This document shows positions 49,171 to 59,433 of a stretch of DNA of 64,000 nucleotides, piece by piece. The DNA is from Acidobacteriota bacterium (GTDB lineage: Bacteria > Acidobacteriota > Terriglobia > Terriglobales > Acidobacteriaceae). A program made the position numbers and the translations under genes. Under the pieces are notes generated by a model, which was not told the DNA's origin, ran no database searches, and saw only the letters and a program-made list of their open reading frames with translations. How positions within the stretch are numbered: position 1 is the stretch's first letter; each line of letters opens with the position of its first letter. Where the stretch lies: the NCBI GenBank assembly GCA_018268755.1, contig JAFDVW010000008.1, positions 171,377 through 235,376 of the forward strand. The letters run 5' to 3'.

Positions 49171-50421
49171 TCAAAACAAAATCCCTGCCACCGCGGTCAG
49201 CAGCAAAACCCCCAGCGCGACCGGCAGCAGCACCTTCCAGCCCACTTTCATGAGCTGGTCAAAGCGGTAGCGCGGAAACGTCGCGCGGTACCAGATGTAC
49301 AGGTACATAAACACCGCCACTTTCGCGATGAACCAGAAAATGTCCTGCACCCGGTCGCGCACCGGCGGGATGAATAAAACCACGCCGATCAATCCGAGCA
49401 CCGCGCCGAAACCGGCCAGGCCCGCCGTCTGGATCTTGAAATAGGGGTGCTTGGGCATGCGGCCCACGCCGACAAAGGCAATCGCCGCCAGTCCCAGAAA
49501 AAGCAGTCCGGGAAATAACGAGAACACCAGGTCCCAGCTCTGGCCGGCAAGCCAGTGCGGAAAAGGCCGCAGCCATCCCCCCAGCCACAAAGTCACGGCA
49601 ATCGAGGAAACCGCGATCATGGCTGCGTACTCGCCCAGCATGAACAACGACCAGCGCAATCCGCTGTATTCCGTGTGGAAACCGGCAGTCAGCTCGGACT
49701 CGGCTTCCGGCAGATCGAAGGGCGCGCGGTTGGTCTCCGCCACCATGGCGATGGCAAAAACGCCCAGCGCGATGAATCCCAGGGGAAAGAACTTAAAGAC
49801 GAACCAGGTTTGCTGGGCTTCCTGCGCCTGCACGATGCCGATCATGCTCAGGGTGCCGGTCCCGCTGGGGTTCAGGCTGGTCATCAGCACCGCGGAAACC
49901 ACGGCCAGTCCCATGGCGATTTCGTAGGAAACCATCTGTGCGCTGGAACGCAGCGCGCCCAGCAGCGGATAGTGCGAGTTTGAGGCCCAGCCCGCCATCA
50001 CCACGCCCAGCACGCTCAGCGACGAGACACCCAGCATGAACAGAATGCCGATATTTAAATCGGTAATCGCATGGGCGCGGCCGAAGGGGACCACAATATA
50101 GGTGGTGAATGAAGCGCACAGAATGATCAGGGGCGCCAGCCAGAACACGAACTTATCGGCCGCCGACGGAACAATATCTTCCTTGGTCAGCAGCTTGATG
50201 GCATCGGCGATCGGCTGCAGCAGGCCGTGCGGACCGACGCGCATGGGGCCCAGACGAATCTGGAAGTGGGCCAGCGCCTTGCGTTCCAGCCAGTTCATGG
50301 CCATGACCGCGACGGAAATTCCGGCAAAGACGATCAGCACATAAATCAGCGCCCAGAACGCGCTGCCGGCTTCCCCCGGGGTGACGTTGCTTTGCAGGTA
50401 CGCGGTGAGGAAGTCAGGCAT
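49171..50421 (-). CDS. nuoH: NADH-quinone oxidoreductase subunit H
   Basis: The membrane subunit that forms the quinone entry site with NuoB and NuoD. 416 residues with about eight to nine helices. NWLERKALAHFQIRLGPMRV, GLLQPIADAIKLLTKED and ETNRAPFDLPEAESELTAGF are diagnostic. ATG 50421 shares a base with the nuoD stop (TGATG). The neighbouring partner genes nuoI and nuoB, normally present near it, are not here. Confidence 0.96.
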   Translation of the reverse strand: MPDFLTAYLQSNVTPGEAGSAFWALIYVLIVFAGISVAVMAMNWLERKALAHFQIRLGPMRVGPHGLLQPIADAIKLLTKEDIVPSAADKFVFWLAPLIILCASFTTYIVVPFGRAHAITDLNIGILFMLGVSSLSVLGVVMAGWASNSHYPLLGALRSSAQMVSYEIAMGLAVVSAVLMTSLNPSGTGTLSMIGIVQAQEAQQTWFVFKFFPLGFIALGVFAIAMVAETNRAPFDLPEAESELTAGFHTEYSGLRWSLFMLGEYAAMIAVSSIAVTLWLGGWLRPFPHWLAGQSWDLVFSLFPGLLFLGLAAIAFVGVGRMPKHPYFKIQTAGLAGFGAVLGLIGVVLFIPPVRDRVQDIFWFIAKVAVFMYLYIWYRATFPRYRFDQLMKVGWKVLLPVALGVLLLTAVAGILF

Positions 50422-51578
50422 CAGCGGTCCACCTCGCCCAGGACGATATCGAGCGTGCCAATCACGGCAATCACGTCCGCCACCAGCTGTCCCCGCACCA
50501 TGATGTCGAGCGCCTGCAGGTTCACAAAGGAAGGCGGCCGCACCCGCACGCGATAAGGCTGCGTGGAGCCATCGCTCACGATGAAGTATCCCAGCTCGCC
50601 TTTGGGCGCTTCGATGGAGTGATAAATCTCGCCCACCGGCGGCTTCAGGACTTTGGGCACCTTGGCCAGGATCGGCCCATCCGGCAATTTTTCGACCGCC
50701 TGCTCGATGATGCGCAACGATTGCCGCATCTCGGCCAGGCGCACCAGATACCGGTCGTAGGTGTCGCCGTTCTGGCCGGTAGGAACTTCGAAATCCATTT
50801 CCGCATAGGCGGCATAGGGCTGTGCCTTGCGCAGGTCCCACTTCACGCCACTGGCGCGCAGCACCGGGCCGGTGACGCCGAGCGCGATGCAGTCCTTTGT
50901 CGAAATCACGCCGACCCCCCGGGTGCGCTCCACCCAGATGCGGTTGGTGGTGAGCAGGTCCTCGTACTCGTCGATCTTTGGGCGCACGAACTTTACGAAC
51001 TTCAGCACTTCCTGTTCGAAGCCCTCATAAGTCTCGTAGAGACATCCGCCGATGCGAAAGGCGTGCGTGGTCAGACGGGCGCCGCAATACTTCTCAAAGA
51101 TTTTGAGGATCTCCTCCCGGTCGCGGAAGGTGTAGAACAGCGGCGTCATGGCGCCGATGTCGAGCGCATGGGTCCCCAGCCACAGCTGATGACTGGCCAC
51201 CCGGTTCAACTCCGTCAGGATCATGCGCACATAGTTGGCGCGCGGCGGAGCTTCGATGTTTTGTAGCTTTTCGACCGCCTCGCAGTATCCCAAGCCATTC
51301 GAGACCGCCGCCACATAGTCCATGCGGTCGACATAAGGATTGAACATGGCATAGGTGCGGTGCTCGGCGATTTTCTCCACCCCGCGGTGCAGATAGCCGA
51401 TCACGCACTCCGTGCCCAGAACCTTCTCGCCGTCCAGCTTCAGGATGACGCGCAGCACGCCGTGGGTCGCGGGGTGCTGCGGCCCCATGTTGATGATGAG
51501 CTCATTGGAATCGAGAAATGTCTGGTCGGGCTCGCCCAGTTCAAGGTGGGACAAATATTTAGTGGCGTCCTCAGGCAT
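50421..51578 (-). CDS. nuoD: NADH-quinone oxidoreductase subunit D
   Basis: The 49-kDa-type peripheral subunit that holds the quinone head-group site. 385 residues. [41 protein letters not shown]-like ASHQLWLG and [17 protein letters not shown] are hallmarks. ATG 51578 (MPEDATKYL) shares a base with the nuoC stop. Confidence 0.97.
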   Translation of the reverse strand: MPEDATKYLSHLELGEPDQTFLDSNELIINMGPQHPATHGVLRVILKLDGEKVLGTECVIGYLHRGVEKIAEHRTYAMFNPYVDRMDYVAAVSNGLGYCEAVEKLQNIEAPPRANYVRMILTELNRVASHQLWLGTHALDIGAMTPLFYTFRDREEILKIFEKYCGARLTTHAFRIGGCLYETYEGFEQEVLKFVKFVRPKIDEYEDLLTTNRIWVERTRGVGVISTKDCIALGVTGPVLRASGVKWDLRKAQPYAAYAEMDFEVPTGQNGDTYDRYLVRLAEMRQSLRIIEQAVEKLPDGPILAKVPKVLKPPVGEIYHSIEAPKGELGYFIVSDGSTQPYRVRVRPPSFVNLQALDIMVRGQLVADVIAVIGTLDIVLGEVDR

Positions 51579-52234
51579 TATTGTCCGCTTTCGATCCCCA
51601 GATTGATCTGCACCCACTCGTTGTCCTGTTGCAGAATGCTGTAGTCCTTGCGCAGAGGATGGCCTTTCCAACCATCCGGCAGCAAAATACGCTTGAGGTC
51701 GGGATGCCCATCAAAGCGGACCCCAAACATGTCGAATACTTCCCTCTCCAGCCAATTGGCCGTCGGCCAGAGGGAAGTCACGCTGGGCACACTCGCGCCG
51801 TCTTTCACGGCGGTCTTCACGCGCACGCGCTGATTGCGGGCAAAGGAATATAGGATCCAGACCATTTCCAGCGGGTTTTCCCGCTCCGGATAGTGCACCG
51901 CCGTGATGTCCACACAGTAGTCGAACTCCTCTTCGTCACGCAGCACCTGCAGCAGCTGCGGGAGCAGAGAGGGATCCACCACCAGATAATTCTGTTTCAG
52001 ATAGCTGACCGCTTCCCGGATGCCCGAACCATAATGTCCCTGCAGCTTCGCGACCAAGGGAGAGATCCAGGGCTCGGGAACAGGCCCGGCCGGTTTAGGC
52101 GGCGCTGCCGCCCGGTGAGGCGGGACCGAAGGTGCCTGGGATGAAGCGGTCTCTGGGGAAACAACCGGCGGATTCGCGGGCGGCGAAGTGCCGCCCGGCG
52201 AAGGGGGTACAGGCGGTTTGGTTTCTTCCTGCAT
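51578..52234 (-). CDS. nuoC: NADH-quinone oxidoreductase subunit C
   Basis: The 30-kDa-type peripheral subunit. The C-terminal part, [20 protein letters not shown] then [20 protein letters not shown], is the family signature. The first 60 residues are a Pro/Ala-rich extension ([18 protein letters not shown]) of unknown role. ATG 52234 is used. There are 97 bases to the PH-like gene upstream. Confidence 0.95.
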   Translation of the reverse strand: MQEETKPPVPPSPGGTSPPANPPVVSPETASSQAPSVPPHRAAAPPKPAGPVPEPWISPLVAKLQGHYGSGIREAVSYLKQNYLVVDPSLLPQLLQVLRDEEEFDYCVDITAVHYPERENPLEMVWILYSFARNQRVRVKTAVKDGASVPSVTSLWPTANWLEREVFDMFGVRFDGHPDLKRILLPDGWKGHPLRKDYSILQQDNEWVQINLGIESGQ

Positions 52235-52331
52235 GGCTGAGGTAATCCCCCCGGCCTCTGGAGCGCAAAATAACCGACCACTTCTAACAGCTTGCGAATA
52301 CGCTGTCAATGACGCAGCTCACACCGCGCGT

Positions 52332-52652
52332 TCATTTTGCGGGACCAGCTGCCTGATATGTCTCAATCAGATCACGGATGCGCAAGGCATCCGCTTTACG
52401 GTGACCGTGGCTGGTGATCGGGTCGGAGCCGCCGGTCGAATCAATGCGGATTTCCGACCACACCACTCCGGTGGAAATCTGCACCGAAGCGACTTGCGAA
52501 ATCGCTATGCTTTCTTCGGTACTGCCCAACAGGCGCGGTTTCACCCGGCTCACGCGCAGCTTGCTGACCACGATCCGCGTGGGAAAAAAGAAGTTTCCCT
52601 TCGTCCAGCGGCTGGCGGTAAAAGTTTCTGCAGGGGCAAGCGGATCGGTCAT
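52332..52652 (-). CDS. PH-like domain protein inside the nuo array
   Basis: 106 residues with a bacterial PH-like beta-sandwich pattern: FFFPTRIVVSKLRVSRVKPR, then SIAISQVASVQISTGVVWSE and KADALRIRDLIETY. It occupies the slot between nuoA and nuoC where nuoB usually sits, only 7 bases after nuoA. It has no Fe-S ligands and is not a NuoB. Its role is unknown; PH-like proteins often bind membranes or partners. Confidence 0.7.
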   Translation of the reverse strand: MTDPLAPAETFTASRWTKGNFFFPTRIVVSKLRVSRVKPRLLGSTEESIAISQVASVQISTGVVWSEIRIDSTGGSDPITSHGHRKADALRIRDLIETYQAAGPAK

Positions 52653-52659
52653 GACCGGG

Positions 52660-53016
52660 TCACACCCATTCCAGAGCGCCTTTTTTCCAGATCCAGATGT
52701 AGCCGACGATCAGAATCAACAAAAAAACCAGCATCTCCACCAGGCCGAAAACCCCCAGCGCCTTGTAGCGCACGGCCCAGGGGAAAAGAAAAATGGTTTC
52801 CACGTCGAAGACCACGAACAGAATGGCCACGATGTAGTAGCGCACGGTATAGCGGCCGCGGGCATTGTCCACGGGATCGATGCCGCATTCGTAGGGCATC
52901 AATTTCGTCCGGCTGGGATTTTCCGGCCGCACCAGCTTCGCCGCCAGTAACGTAAGCGGAATTAATATGCCGACGACCGCCAAAAAGATAAAAATCGGAA
53001 TGTAGTTTTGCGGCAT
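52660..53016 (-). CDS. nuoA: NADH-quinone oxidoreductase subunit A
   Basis: A 118-residue, three-helix membrane subunit. [20 protein letters not shown] has the conserved loop Cys and Glu, followed by [16 protein letters not shown]. It heads the respiratory array; GAGG lies before its ATG. The lysS gene is divergent. Confidence 0.96.
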   Translation of the reverse strand: MPQNYIPIFIFLAVVGILIPLTLLAAKLVRPENPSRTKLMPYECGIDPVDNARGRYTVRYYIVAILFVVFDVETIFLFPWAVRYKALGVFGLVEMLVFLLILIVGYIWIWKKGALEWV

Positions 53017-53220
53017 AGGGCCTCAGGAACTCCAACTCCGAAATCACAACTGCACATAGTATCTCTGGCTTACCCGATGTTCAAGGAGAGCTTTTCATTT
53101 GGCGAGGAATTTCTCTACGCCAACGGCAGGATAGACCATTCAGTTGCAGGCTGCTGCTTGGCGAAACGGCCGGCCCGGGGCGGGAACGCAGGCTTTTCGC
53201 AACCAGCGCGCGCCCTTGGT

Positions 53221-53226
53221 TATAAT
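53221..53226 (+). promoter_or_regulatory. lysS -10 box
   Basis: A perfect TATAAT lies 39 bases before the TTG start of lysS. The -35 region is weak (TTTTCG or TTCGCA at 19-21 bases spacing). Confidence 0.6.
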
Positions 53227-53265
53227 CGGACTTCACACTTCAGGCAACGCGTTGTAAAGGAAACC

Positions 53266-54807
53266 TTGGCACTCGACGAAAACATTTACCAACTACGGCT
53301 GGAAAAGCTGAAGCAGATCGAAGCCCTCGGCCAGCCCGCTTATCCCACAAAATTCGATTTCACCCACACCCTGCCCCAGATCTGGGCGGAATACGATAAG
53401 CCCGCCGAGGCCATGGAAAACCCGCGCGTGGAAGTCCGCGTGGCCGGGCGCATCATGGCCATCCGTCTCATGGGCAAGGCCGGCTTTGCCCACCTGCAGC
53501 AGAACGGCAAGCAGCTGCAGATTTACGTAAAAAAGGACGCCGTGGGCGAGAAGGGCTTTGAGCTCTACAAGCTGCTCGACCTGGGCGACCACGTCGGGGT
53601 CAAAGGGTATCTGTTCCGCACCCGCACCGGCGAACTCAGCGTGCACGTGGAAGAGTTGACCTTCCTGAGCAAAGACCTGCTTCCCTTGCCCGAAAAGTGG
53701 CACGGGCTGACCGATGTCGAACTGCGCTATCGCCAGCGCTACGTCGATCTCTTCATGAATCCTGAAGTGCGCGAGGTCTTCATCCAGCGCAGCAAGCTGG
53801 TGCAGTCGCTGCGCCGTTCGCTCGACGCGCGCGGCTTTATTGAAGTCGAGACACCCATGATGCAGCCCATCGCCGGCGGCGCGGTGGCGCGCCCCTTCGT
53901 GACCCACCACAACACGCTCGACATGGACCTCTTCCTGCGCATTGCGCCGGAACTCTATCTCAAGCGTCTGGTGGTGGGCGGCCTGGACCGCGTGTATGAG
54001 ATTAACCGCAATTTCCGCAATGAAGGCATCTCCACCCGGCATAACCCCGAATTCACCATGCTGGAGTTTTACCAGGCCTACACCGACTATCGCGGGGTCA
54101 TGGACCTGACCCAGCAGTTAATTGCCCAGGCGGCGCAGGACGTGACCGGCGGCACGGTGACCAAGTGGGGCGACAGCGAAATTGACTGGGCGGAGGCCAA
54201 CTGGCGGCGCATGACCATGCGCGAAGCCATCATCCACTATTGGCCGGAGACGAGCGGGACCAAGCCCGCGCTCAGCGATTTCGCCAGCCACGATTCCGTC
54301 AAATCCCTGGTGCAGCGCTTCAATGCCGGACACGCCCACGTAGCCTACGACCCCAAAGAGCCAGCCGGGAAAACTATCGCCAATCTGTTTGAGGCGGCCG
54401 CGGAATCGCACCTGCAGCAGCCGACGATCATCTACGAGTACCCTACCGCGGTCTCGCCGCTTTCCAAGCAGAAGGCCGACGAGCCCGACTGGACGGAGCG
54501 CTGGGAGATTTATGCCGGGCAGATGGAAATTTCCAATGGGTTCAGCGAGCTCAACGATCCGGTGGACCAACGGCGGCGCTTCGAAGGTCAGTTGGCCGAG
54601 CGGGAACGCGGCGACGACGAAGCCCACCAGATGGACGAAGACTACATCCGGGCGCTCTCCTATAGCATGCCGCCGGCGGGAGGGGTAGGCATCGGCATTG
54701 ACCGCCTGTGCATGCTATTTACCGACTCGCACACCATCCGCGATGTGATTCTCTTCCCCTTAATGCGGCCGGAAAAAACGCAGGAAGAACCTACCGAAGA
54801 AAAGTAA
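53266..54807 (+). CDS. lysS: Lysine-tRNA ligase (class II)
   Basis: Charges tRNA-Lys. 513 residues. An OB-fold anticodon domain ([20 protein letters not shown]) is followed by the class II core: [20 protein letters not shown] (motif 2) and [16 protein letters not shown] (motif 3). The start is TTG 53266 ([10 protein letters not shown]), with TAAAGGA just upstream; there is no ATG before the N-terminal homology. It is monocistronic. Confidence 0.96.
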   Translation: MALDENIYQLRLEKLKQIEALGQPAYPTKFDFTHTLPQIWAEYDKPAEAMENPRVEVRVAGRIMAIRLMGKAGFAHLQQNGKQLQIYVKKDAVGEKGFELYKLLDLGDHVGVKGYLFRTRTGELSVHVEELTFLSKDLLPLPEKWHGLTDVELRYRQRYVDLFMNPEVREVFIQRSKLVQSLRRSLDARGFIEVETPMMQPIAGGAVARPFVTHHNTLDMDLFLRIAPELYLKRLVVGGLDRVYEINRNFRNEGISTRHNPEFTMLEFYQAYTDYRGVMDLTQQLIAQAAQDVTGGTVTKWGDSEIDWAEANWRRMTMREAIIHYWPETSGTKPALSDFASHDSVKSLVQRFNAGHAHVAYDPKEPAGKTIANLFEAAAESHLQQPTIIYEYPTAVSPLSKQKADEPDWTERWEIYAGQMEISNGFSELNDPVDQRRRFEGQLAERERGDDEAHQMDEDYIRALSYSMPPAGGVGIGIDRLCMLFTDSHTIRDVILFPLMRPEKTQEEPTEEK

Positions 54808-54809
54808 TT

Positions 54810-54957
54810 TGTCATGCTGAGCCGCGGATGTTCCCCCGGAACATCCGCGAGCCGAAGCATGCCTACCTTCTGCACAAAACCTCTCTGCATAAAATAGGGA
54901 TCCTTCGACTGCATGGCCGCCGGGAAAATCCGGCGGTCATTTCTCTCAGGATGACAG
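54810..54957. repeat. Long intergenic repeat element, copy A
   Basis: Starts TGTCATGCTGAGCCGCGGAT and ends CTCAGGATGACAG. Inside lies the palindrome GGATGTTCCCCCGGAACATCC and a TAGGGATCCTTCGACTG segment. It begins 3 bases after the lysS stop. Confidence 0.9.
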
Positions 54958-54984
54958 CGGGGATGCTCCATCAAGAAACACGCC

Positions 54985-55134
54985 TGTCATGCTGAGCGTG
55001 GCGGATGTTCCCCCGGAACATCCGCGAGCCGAAGCATCCCTACCTTCTGCACAAAACCCTCTCTGCATAAAATTAGGGATCCTTCGACTGTATGGCCGCC
55101 GGAAAGCCCGGCGGCCATTTTGCTCAGGAGGACA
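54985..55134. repeat. Long intergenic repeat element, copy B
   Basis: About 90 percent like copy A, in the same orientation, 27 bases away. Its right end, GCTCAGGAGGACA, is degraded. Together the copies fill most of the 518-base space between lysS and galE. Confidence 0.9.
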
Positions 55135-55264
55135 AGCGATCTCTTCCTTGTCTCGTCAATTGCCCATTAGGGCTGGGGTATCAGGAAAGTTAATCCGCCC
55201 CGCTAGAATGCACTGGAAACAGGGCACGTCCACAGCCTAGACTTTTCCACAGGTTCATCAGTAG

Positions 55265-55319
55265 GCAGCGCTACCGTAGTATCCATCGCGGATGCTGGGT
55301 CGGTAGCGCTCTGCTTTTT
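55265..55319 (+). terminator. Rho-independent terminator before galE
   Basis: AGCGCTACCG (55267-55276) pairs with CGGTAGCGCT (55301-55310) across a 24-base loop, followed by CTGCTTTTT. It lies 450 bases after lysS and 7 bases from the convergent galE stop, so it might end a separate small transcript. Confidence 0.75.
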
Positions 55320-55325
55320 CTGCCG

Positions 55326-56297
55326 CTATTTTTTCTTCGCGCGCTCTTTCTCCGCCCAGTTCCACGCCGTAGTGACAATTTGCTCCAGGGAATATTTTGC
55401 CTTCCACTTGAGCAATTGTTCGGCGCGGCGGGGATCCGCTACCAGCTCGGGTGGGTCGCCTGCCCGGCGCGGCGCCATCTTCACCGGCACCTTGCGCCCG
55501 GTGACGCGCTCCACCGTAGCAATCACCTCGCGCACCGAGTAGCCCTTGCCCGTTCCCAAATTCAAGGCCAGCGAATCGGCGGAATCCAGATACGCCAGGC
55601 CGAGCGCATGCGCCTCCGCCAGGTCGGTGACGTGGATGTAATCGCGAATGCAGGTGCCGTCGGGGGTGGGATAGTCGTCGCCAAAAATTTCCAGCGCCGG
55701 CCGCTCGCCATGGATCGCCTCAAAGATGCACGGGATCAGGTGGGTCTCCGGCTGGTGGATTTCGCCGATCTTGCCGTTCTCGTCCGCCCCGGCCGCATTG
55801 AAATAGCGAAACGCCACATAGCGGACGCCATAGGCCCGGGCATACGACTCAAGCGCATATTCAAATGCCATCTTCGACGCGCCGTAAGGGTTCACCGGCC
55901 GCTGCGGGTTTTCCTCCGTGATGGGTACTTTCACCGGCTTGCCGTAAGTGGCGCAGGTGGAAGAAAAAATAAATTTCCGAACTTTGGAATCAACCACGGC
56001 ATTGAGCAGGGCCAGGGCGCTGACAAAATTGTTCTCAAAATATTTGCGCGGATTGGTGACCGATTCTCCCACATAAGCAAAGGCCGCGAAGTGCATCACG
56101 GCATCCACGCGCGGCAGAACTTTGGCCAGCTTGGCGGAATCGGCGATGTCGCCGACAATCAGTTCAAATCCTTCCGCCAGTTCGGCGTGACCGTTGGATA
56201 AGTTGTCATAAATGATGACTTCCTGGCCGCTGCGCTTGAGGAAATGCGCGGCATGGCTACCGATGTACCCTGCTCCTCCGACGACCAGAACGGACAC
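55326..56297 (-). CDS. galE: UDP-glucose 4-epimerase
   Basis: Interconverts UDP-glucose and UDP-galactose with NAD. 323 residues. VGGAGYIGSHAAHFL is the Rossmann fingerprint, SSTCATYGKP supplies the catalytic Ser/Thr, NPYGASKMAFE the YxxxK, and FRYFNAAGADENGKIGE the substrate loop. It links sugar nucleotide supply for LPS with the glycogen and sugar genes earlier in the window. Monocistronic. Confidence 0.96.
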   Translation of the reverse strand: MSVLVVGGAGYIGSHAAHFLKRSGQEVIIYDNLSNGHAELAEGFELIVGDIADSAKLAKVLPRVDAVMHFAAFAYVGESVTNPRKYFENNFVSALALLNAVVDSKVRKFIFSSTCATYGKPVKVPITEENPQRPVNPYGASKMAFEYALESYARAYGVRYVAFRYFNAAGADENGKIGEIHQPETHLIPCIFEAIHGERPALEIFGDDYPTPDGTCIRDYIHVTDLAEAHALGLAYLDSADSLALNLGTGKGYSVREVIATVERVTGRKVPVKMAPRRAGDPPELVADPRRAEQLLKWKAKYSLEQIVTTAWNWAEKERAKKK

Positions 56298-56434
56298 GTA
56301 GGCCTCTTTCTTCTCTTCCGCATTTGAGATAACAAGCGTGGGATCGCGACTGAAATTTTAGCAAAGGAACGCGGACGTTGCTGTATCGGAGGAATGTAGA
56401 GACGTCGGGCAACGTCTGTGCTCACTTTTTCACT

Positions 56435-56540
56435 TGTCATTCTGAGGAGCGCAGCGACGAAGAATCCCTACCTTTTTTCTTGGCAGAGGGCTGGTAAAAC
56501 CGGGTAGGGATTCCTCGTCGCTACGCTCCTCGGAATGACA
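56435..56540. repeat. 106-base near-perfect palindrome
   Basis: The left arm TGTCATTCTGAGGAGCGCAG continues with CGACGAAGAATCCCTACC, and it is matched by a right arm starting GGTAGGGATTCCTCGTCGCT and ending CGGAATGACA. About 30 bases separate the arms. It belongs to the same TGTCAT-CTGAG family. The surrounding space 56298-56664 shows nothing else apart from a REP hairpin. Confidence 0.92.
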
Positions 56541-56592
56541 GTTGCATTTCTTTTTGAACTGGAACTTTTGGGCAGAGACGTTGCTGCGCAAC

Positions 56593-56613
56593 GCGCGGGC
56601 GAGACGCCCGCGC
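56593..56613. repeat. REP-like hairpin
   Basis: GCGCGGGCG / CGCCCGCGC around AGA, the same as the hairpin at 26034-26054. Confidence 0.85.
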
Positions 56614-56664
56614 CCACATGTGCGGTGGTGAGTTATGAAGCGCGCGACAAAAACGCGGCATCGC

Positions 56665-57687
<1,023 letters not shown>

Positions 57688-57765
57688 AGGCTTGAATAGA
57701 TGATAAAGGATGCGGACGCGCTTCAAAGAGTGCTGTGGATTTCCGGGGCGGGATAAAGCGGGTAG

Positions 57766-57926
57766 GGTACGGCTTCAGCCGTGCCATCAAGCGAGCCAAC
57801 CCGATTCACGCGCGTCAGCGCTGACGCGCATCCTTCTTGAGAACAAGGCTGGCGGCACGAGTGGAACTCGTGCCCTTCCCTAGATTGCGGAGCTTCGCTC
57901 CGCTGGGCAGGTGAGGACACCTGCCC
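57766..57926. repeat. Array of different perfect hairpins
   Basis: Within 160 bases lie GGTACGGCT TC AGCCGTGCC (57766-57785), the 20-base palindrome GCGCGTCAGCGCTGACGCGC (57810-57829), GGCACGAGT GGA ACTCGTGCC (57854-57874), CGGAGC TTC GCTCCG (57888-57902) and GGGCAGGTG AGGA CACCTGCCC (57905-57926). Confidence 0.9.
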
Positions 57927-57935
57927 CTACATGCC

Positions 57936-59336
57936 CTAGCATTGCTGCTGCAAATCAGCGCTTGGCGGCGCGGTGGGCGTCGCGCCCAACAAATGCTGTA
58001 CCAGCATGGAAGCTTGCACGCGAATCTCCGGGACCGCCGTGCTCTCCCACAACATGCCTTTTCTGGCCGGGCCGACAGCATAAAGCGCCCCGGAAGGCTT
58101 CCCCGCCCGGTCGAGCAAGGCCCCATCAAAATCCACCTGCAAACCCAGGGCCAGCTCATCGGTACAGATCAAACCCTGCGCGAAAAGGTCCGCCAGCAAG
58201 GGATGGTTGATCTTGCGATAGTCGGTGGCCGGGCCGGTGCAATTGATGACCCGGTCCACGCGCAGGGCATGCTCTGCGCCGCTCTGGCGCGCTGTGTAGG
58301 AGACTTCAACGAAATCAGCAGTCTCGGTATAGCGCGTAATTCTTCCAGCGTGCAGCTGCGCCATGCCGCTTTGCACCATGGCCTGCAGGCGGTCGCCGAT
58401 CTCGGGCGCCACACGATGGCGGTGCACTTCCCAATAGGAGCGCACATGGCGCAAGGCCCGCTTTCGTTCCTCGAGGGGAAGAGATTGCCAGACCTGGCGG
58501 ATCACCGGGCGCATGGCATCGATGACCGACCGCCAGTTAATGCCCTGCTGGGCGGCGGTGCGTACCTGGCTGCGCACCAGACGCAGCATGCCGCGCGCCG
58601 TGCGCGGCGAAGAGGCATCCCAGAAACGGGGCCAGGGGTCGGTCAGCTCATGACGCTGCGGCATGAGCCCGTGACGGGAGAGAAAGTGGATCGTTCCCTG
58701 AAATTTTTCTGTATAGAGCGCGATAGCCAAATCGACCCCGGTGAGGCCGGAGCCGATCAGCAGCACGCTGCCCCGCGCCGGCAAGTCCGCCAGGGCATTT
58801 TTCGACCAGGGCTGCGCGATGTATCGCCGGCTCTGCTCGGTCAGGCCGGGAAGGCGGGGGTTGCCCGGCGGAAAATTTCCCAGGGCCAACACCACAGTAT
58901 CTGCGGGTACGACAGAGCCTTGTTTGCGCCCAACCAGCCACTGCTCTCCCTCACGGCGCAGCGAGATGGCTTCGTCCTGCAGCCACGCCAGGCGGCCGGC
59001 ACACTCTTCCCTGGCCCGTTCCAGCTGCGCGCCGATGTATTTTCCATAAACTGCGCGAGGAAGAAAGGTCCGCGGCTGCACCGCAGGGTCATGGTGGGCT
59101 TTTACCCATTTGAAGAAATGGTCGGGCTCGTCGGGCAGCGCCGTCATGTCGGTGGCGCACACGTTGAGCAAATGGCAGTCATAGGGCGTGCTGTAGGCCA
59201 AGCCGCGCCCCGGGACCGGTCCTTGGTCGATGACCGTAACGTTCCATTGTGGGGAGCCGCGCAACAGCTGAATGGCCAGCGTGGAACCGCTGAAGCCACC
59301 ACCCACAATCACGATATGCCGCTTCCCGGTCTCCAT
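57936..59336 (-). CDS. YdhS-like FAD/NAD(P)-binding protein
   Basis: 466 residues. HIVIVGGGFSGSTLAIQLL (residues 7-25) is a GxGxxG FAD motif. PGRGLAYSTPYDCHLLNVCA is diagnostic of the COG4529/YdhS family, and VLLIGSGLTGVDLAIAL (near 200) is the second dinucleotide fold. NCTGPATDYRKINHP near the C-terminus is also typical. Function is unknown; the family is related to flavoprotein monooxygenases and siderophore hydroxylases. It lies 97 bases from the porin gene on the same strand. Confidence 0.85.
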   Translation of the reverse strand: METGKRHIVIVGGGFSGSTLAIQLLRGSPQWNVTVIDQGPVPGRGLAYSTPYDCHLLNVCATDMTALPDEPDHFFKWVKAHHDPAVQPRTFLPRAVYGKYIGAQLERAREECAGRLAWLQDEAISLRREGEQWLVGRKQGSVVPADTVVLALGNFPPGNPRLPGLTEQSRRYIAQPWSKNALADLPARGSVLLIGSGLTGVDLAIALYTEKFQGTIHFLSRHGLMPQRHELTDPWPRFWDASSPRTARGMLRLVRSQVRTAAQQGINWRSVIDAMRPVIRQVWQSLPLEERKRALRHVRSYWEVHRHRVAPEIGDRLQAMVQSGMAQLHAGRITRYTETADFVEVSYTARQSGAEHALRVDRVINCTGPATDYRKINHPLLADLFAQGLICTDELALGLQVDFDGALLDRAGKPSGALYAVGPARKGMLWESTAVPEIRVQASMLVQHLLGATPTAPPSADLQQQC

Positions 59337-59433
59337 GCAGAAAAGACAACTGCTTTGAGTTTATCTCTGATTTGGGGTTGTGCCTGTCCACGGAGATAAC
59401 GAATCCGCTACCTCCGCGGACAGGCCAGAACGG

